DNA of 9,796 bases from DASUZB01 sp036377075. GTDB lineage: Bacteria > Actinomycetota > CALGFH01. The notes beneath the pieces are model-generated. The model had not been told where the DNA came from. It worked only from the letters and a program-made list of their open reading frames with translations, and ran no database searches. Shown here one piece after another: positions 6,983-9,796 of this stretch. A program made the position numbers and the translations under genes. Each line of letters begins with the position of its first letter. Positions within the stretch are counted from its first letter, which is position 1. Location of the stretch: assembly GCA_036377075.1 (NCBI GenBank), contig DASUZB010000130.1, positions 1-9,796 of the forward strand, written 5' to 3'.

Positions 6983-7182
6983 CCACCCGTGAGACCGAGG
7001 TGCTGCGCCTGCTCGCCGAGGCGTTCTCCAACGCCGAGATCGCCGAGCGCCTGGTGGTCAGCGAGGAGACCGTCAAGACCCACGTCAGCCGGGTGCTCGC
7101 CAAGCTCGGCCTGCGCGACCGCGCGCAGGCGATCGTGCTCGCCTACGAGTCCGGCCTGGTCGTCCCGCGCCAGCGGGACTGA
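6841..7182 (+). pseudogene. LuxR/NarL-type response regulator, C-terminal fragment (receiver domain missing)
   Basis: 113 codons, frame -1 relative to the kinase remnant. It opens with ARLFEAVRLVAAGEALLAP, the last helix and linker that follow a receiver domain in NarL-type regulators. A complete LuxR-type HTH follows (residues about 44-105), with LTTRETEVLRLLAEAFSNAE, the recognition helix in SEETVKTHVSRVLAKL, and a terminal tail ending at the TGA at 7180-7182. The receiver domain with its phosphorylated Asp (roughly 105 residues) is gone. GTG at 6862 or 7003 could start a free HTH domain, but no well-spaced Shine-Dalgarno precedes 6862. The HTH reading frame itself is intact with no internal stop, so the loss is recent, or the fragment is still used, or the junction is artefactual. 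Confidence 0.82.
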
Positions 7183-7186
7183 GCGC

Positions 7187-7243
7187 GCCCCTCAGGGGGC
7201 CCGAGCCCCTGTTGGCCCTCGGGGAGTTTCTGGGGAGATCCCC
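7187..7243 (+). promoter_or_regulatory. Overlapping hairpins in leader upstream of FtsX permease
   Basis: Several stems compete. (A) GCCCC 7187-7191 pairs with GGGGC 7196-7200. (B) CAGGGG 7193-7198 pairs with CCCCTG 7206-7211. (C) CCCGAG 7200-7205 pairs with CTCGGG 7218-7223. (D) GGGG 7232-7235 pairs with CCCC 7240-7243. A and B exclude each other, and so do B and C. No T run follows any of them, so a simple intrinsic terminator is doubtful. Stem D contains the Shine-Dalgarno of the small leader ORF at 7245. In DNA this GC-rich such stems also arise by chance. Confidence 0.35.
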
Positions 7244-7244
7244 G

Positions 7245-7310
7245 ATGGTGCCGCGACGGCGTACGGGGGAGGCTGCCGTGGCGAAGCCGCCGACGAGAGG
7301 GGCCGCTTGA
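7245..7310 (+). CDS. Small leader ORF (21 aa) translationally coupled to FtsX permease
   Basis: ATG at 7245 preceded by GGGGAG (7232-7237) at 7-nt spacing, a good ribosome site. It encodes 21 residues beginning MVPRRRTGEAA and ending KPPTRGAA, basic and Pro-containing, with no similarity I recognise. Its TGA (7308-7310) shares a base with the ATG of the permease (TGATG), the classic stop-start overlap used for coupled translation. The permease's own Shine-Dalgarno (AGAGGGG, 7296-7302) lies inside it. It is too short to judge by codon bias, so a chance ORF is possible. Confidence 0.4.
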   Translation: MVPRRRTGEAAVAKPPTRGAA

Positions 7311-9796
7311 TGCTGGCCGCGGTACTGAAGGGCTTGCTGGCGCGCCGTGGGCGGCTGGCGTTCACGGCGACCGCGGTGACCATCGGGGTGGCGCTGGTGG
7401 TCGGCACGCTGGTGCTCACCGACGCCGTCGCCGGCTCGGTGCGCCACCTCACCGCGGCCGCGCAGGCTGGCGTGGACGTGGTCGTCCACGACGCCGACGG
7501 CGCCGGCGCCGGCCCGCCGCGGGCGATCGGCCCCGAGCTGGTCGCGGCCGTCGGCGCGGTGCCCGGGGTGCGAGCCGCCTCCGGGGTGGTGGTCGGCGAG
7601 AAGGTGGCCATGGTCGGCCGGGACGGCCGGCCGATCCGCCACCGGCGGGCTTCCAACCTGGTGGCGAGCTGGCCGACCGAGGCGGCCCTGGCTGGCGGCT
7701 ACACGCTCCGCCAGGGCCGGCCTCCGCAGCGGGACGGCGAGGCCGTGCTCGACCAGGCCACCGCCGCCGCCGACCGCTGGCGGCTGGGCGATCCCCTCGG
7801 GATCGTCGGCGCGGACGGCGCCGTGCACCGCTTCCGCCTCGTCGGGGTGACCGGGTTCGCGGGCGCCCCGAGCCCGGCGTCCGAGCTGGGCACGTTCGAC
7901 CGCCCGACGGTGGCGCTGCTGCAGACCGCCGCGGCACAGCGCCTGCTCGGTCGCGGTGACACCGTCGACGAGGTCCGGGTGCGGGCGGCGCCCGGGGTGA
8001 GCCCGGACGCGCTGCGCGACCGGATCGCCCGGCTGCTGCCGGCCGGGCGCCTGGAGGCAGTGACCGCGGCGACGCTCGCCGCCCGGCAGGCGGACGAGGT
8101 CCAGGGCTACCTCGGCGGGCTCCGCGCCGCCCTGCTGGCGTTCGCTGCGGTTGCCCTGCTGGTCGGCTCGTTCATCATCTGGAACACCTTCTCGGTACTG
8201 GTCGCCGGCCGCACCCGCGAGCTGGCGATGCTGCGGCTGCTCGGCGCCACCCGCGCGCAGGTGCTCCGCTCGGTGCTGCTGGAGGCCGCCGTCGTCGGGC
8301 TGGTCGCGGCGGCCGTCGGCCTCGCCGTCGGGGTGGGCGCCGCGATCGGCCTCGAGGCGTTGTTGCGCGGCCTCGGCGACACGCTGCCGCCCGCCGGGCT
8401 GGTGCTCCTACCACGGACCGTGCTAGCCGGGCTGGCCGTCGGAGCGCTGGTCACCATGGCGGCCGCGCTCGTCCCGGCCCGCCGGGCCAGCCGCGTGGCG
8501 CCGCTCGACGCGATCCGCGATGCCTCCCCCTCGGCGCCGGCGCCGGCCCGGCGCACCCGGGTCGCCGCCGGGGCGGGCCTCGTCGCGGCCGGCGCGGCCG
8601 GGACCGTGGCCTCGCTGCTGTCGCCGGCCGGGACGACGGTTCTCAGCGGCCTCGGCGCGCTCGCGACCATGCTCGGCGTCATGGTGCTCGGGCCGGCGCT
8701 CGCCCCGGCGCTGTGCCGCCTGGTCGCCGCGCCGTTGCCGCGCCTGGCCGGGTACGCGGCTCGGCTCGCCCGCCACAACGTCCTCGGCGACCCGCGGCGG
8801 TCCGCGGCGACGATGGGCGCGCTGGCGGTCGGGCTGGTCCTGGCCGCCGGCACCGGGGTGCTCGGCAGCTCCGCGTCACGCTCGGTCAGCGTCGGCATCC
8901 AGGCGGGCAGCAACGCCGACCTCTACCTCGAAGGAAGCCTGCCCCTGGAGACCGTGGCCCGGCTCGCCGCGCTGCCCGAGGTGGACGCGGCGCTGCCCGT
9001 CAGCAGCGCCCACGTCCGCATCGGCGGGGCGCGGGTCGGCGTCGACGGCGTCGACCCGGCCGCGGCCGCCCGCATCCTCGACTTCGGCCTGCGCGCCGGC
9101 AGCCTCCAGGCGCTCGACCGGCCCGGCGGTGGCCTGCTGGTCTCGGCCCGGCTCGCCGGCGGGCACGGCTGGCGGATCGGCAGCCTGGTCCCGGTCGGGT
9201 TCTCCGAGGCCGGCGTCACCCGCCAGCTGCGGGTCGTGGGCGTCTTCGCCCGCGACCCGCTGTTCGGCAACGACCTCGTGCTGCCCATCGAGCTGCTGAA
9301 CCGGTACTTCCCGCTGGGCCGTGGCCAGGCCGACCAGACGCTGCTCCGCGCCGCGCCCGGTGCGACGCCGGCCGGTCTGGTGGCGGCGGTCCGGCGCGCG
9401 CTCGCGAGCCACCCGGACGTGGTCGTCACCGACCCGGCCGCCTACCGGCGCGAGCGGGCCGGCGACCTGGGCGACCTCGGCGGGGCGCTGGGGCTGCTCA
9501 GCGCGCTGGTGCTGCTCGCCGCCGGGATCGCCACCCTCGGGATCGCCAACACCCTGGCCCTGGCGGTGGCCGAGCGGACCCGGGAGTTCGGGCTGCTGCG
9601 CGCGGTCGGCATGACCGCCAGGCAGCTCGGCGCCATGATCCGGTGGGAGTCGGTGATCGTCGCGGTCGCCGGCGCGCTGCTCGGCACCACCGTGGGGATC
9701 GGGCTCGGGTCCGCCGTCGCCCACGCCGTCACCGTCCAGCAGTCCGGTGTGGCCACCGTCACCCTGCCCGCCGGCCAGCTCCTGGTCGACCTCGTC
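7310..9796 (+). CDS. FtsX/MacB-type ABC transporter permease, 3' end outside window
   Basis: 829 codons are visible from ATG 7310 (AGAGGGG, 7-nt spacing), open to the window edge. The layout is the duplicated actinobacterial form. TM1 (about 17-45) is followed by an extracytoplasmic MacB-like core (about 46-260). FtsX domain 1 is next (about 270-405), with IIWNTFSVLVAGRTRELAML, RLLGATRAQV and PARRASRVAPLDAIRD. Two more helices follow (about 440-465 and 498-515), then a second extracytoplasmic core (about 516-718) and FtsX domain 2 (from about 720), with GIANTLALAVAERTREFGLL and RAVGMTARQL. The last helix and tail, probably a few tens of residues, are missing. Such permeases work with a LolD/MacB-type ATPase in lipoprotein, peptide or antibiotic handling. 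No such ATPase lies between it and the regulator remnant; it may follow to the right. It was probably controlled by the adjacent two-component system. Confidence 0.92.
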   Translation, partial: MLAAVLKGLLARRGRLAFTATAVTIGVALVVGTLVLTDAVAGSVRHLTAAAQAGVDVVVHDADGAGAGPPRAIGPELVAAVGAVPGVRAASGVVVGEKVAMVGRDGRPIRHRRASNLVASWPTEAALAGGYTLRQGRPPQRDGEAVLDQATAAADRWRLGDPLGIVGADGAVHRFRLVGVTGFAGAPSPASELGTFDRPTVALLQTAAAQRLLGRGDTVDEVRVRAAPGVSPDALRDRIARLLPAGRLEAVTAATLAARQADEVQGYLGGLRAALLAFAAVALLVGSFIIWNTFSVLVAGRTRELAMLRLLGATRAQVLRSVLLEAAVVGLVAAAVGLAVGVGAAIGLEALLRGLGDTLPPAGLVLLPRTVLAGLAVGALVTMAAALVPARRASRVAPLDAIRDASPSAPAPARRTRVAAGAGLVAAGAAGTVASLLSPAGTTVLSGLGALATMLGVMVLGPALAPALCRLVAAPLPRLAGYAARLARHNVLGDPRRSAATMGALAVGLVLAAGTGVLGSSASRSVSVGIQAGSNADLYLEGSLPLETVARLAALPEVDAALPVSSAHVRIGGARVGVDGVDPAAAARILDFGLRAGSLQALDRPGGGLLVSARLAGGHGWRIGSLVPVGFSEAGVTRQLRVVGVFARDPLFGNDLVLPIELLNRYFPLGRGQADQTLLRAAPGATPAGLVAAVRRALASHPDVVVTDPAAYRRERAGDLGDLGGALGLLSALVLLAAGIATLGIANTLALAVAERTREFGLLRAVGMTARQLGAMIRWESVIVAVAGALLGTTVGIGLGSAVAHAVTVQQSGVATVTLPAGQLLVDLV

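Noticed and set aside
5889..7103. 404-codon open frame on the minus strand across the kinase/regulator remnant
   Set aside because: Ser/Arg/Pro-rich shadow with no domain; the plus strand carries unmistakable kinase and LuxR motifs.
6980..7182. Programmed -1 frameshift joining the kinase and HTH frames
   Set aside because: No slippery heptamer or downstream stimulatory structure was seen at the junction, and the missing kinase ATPase and receiver domains are better explained by a deletion.

Overview
This window is very GC-rich, with G or C at most third codon positions. Its families (SEWTKLR-type ABC-2 permease, NarL/LuxR two-component pair, membrane-anchored YedY-like molybdoenzyme, GTG starts, a likely leaderless promoter) point to an actinobacterium. 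I cannot name the genus. No insertion sequence, integrase, tRNA, rRNA or CRISPR array was seen. All assignments come from reading motifs, not from database searches.

Left part, minus strand, in order of transcription: an ABC ATPase (5892 to 4948) and its ABC-2 membrane subunit (4944 to 4171) form a tight two-gene exporter operon. After a 111-bp gap holding a good leaderless promoter, a second transcription unit follows. It contains a proline-iminopeptidase-like alpha/beta hydrolase (4059 to 2761), a class V aminotransferase / cysteine-desulfurase-like protein (2753 to 1026), and a cytochrome-b-like membrane domain fused to a sulfite-oxidase-type molybdopterin domain (980 to past the left edge).

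Right part, plus strand, diverging from the exporter: a NarL-family sensor kinase gene is cut off inside its dimerisation helix. It runs directly, in another frame, into the C-terminal third of a LuxR/NarL response regulator. The kinase ATPase domain and the receiver domain are missing, so a kinase/regulator pair appears to have collapsed into one scar (or there is an assembly or indel error here). Next comes a 127-bp gap with several competing hairpins and a 21-codon leader ORF. The leader ORF overlaps (TGATG) the start of a long FtsX/MacB-type ABC permease that runs off the right edge.

The 260 to 280 bp between the divergent operons hold four copies of an 8-bp element, CGGTCACG, within about 80 bp. 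These are a plausible operator for the exporter and perhaps for the now broken two-component system. The most notable points are the kinase/regulator collapse, this repeat cluster, the coupled leader ORF before the FtsX permease, and an internal Tat-like motif in the molybdoenzyme fusion.
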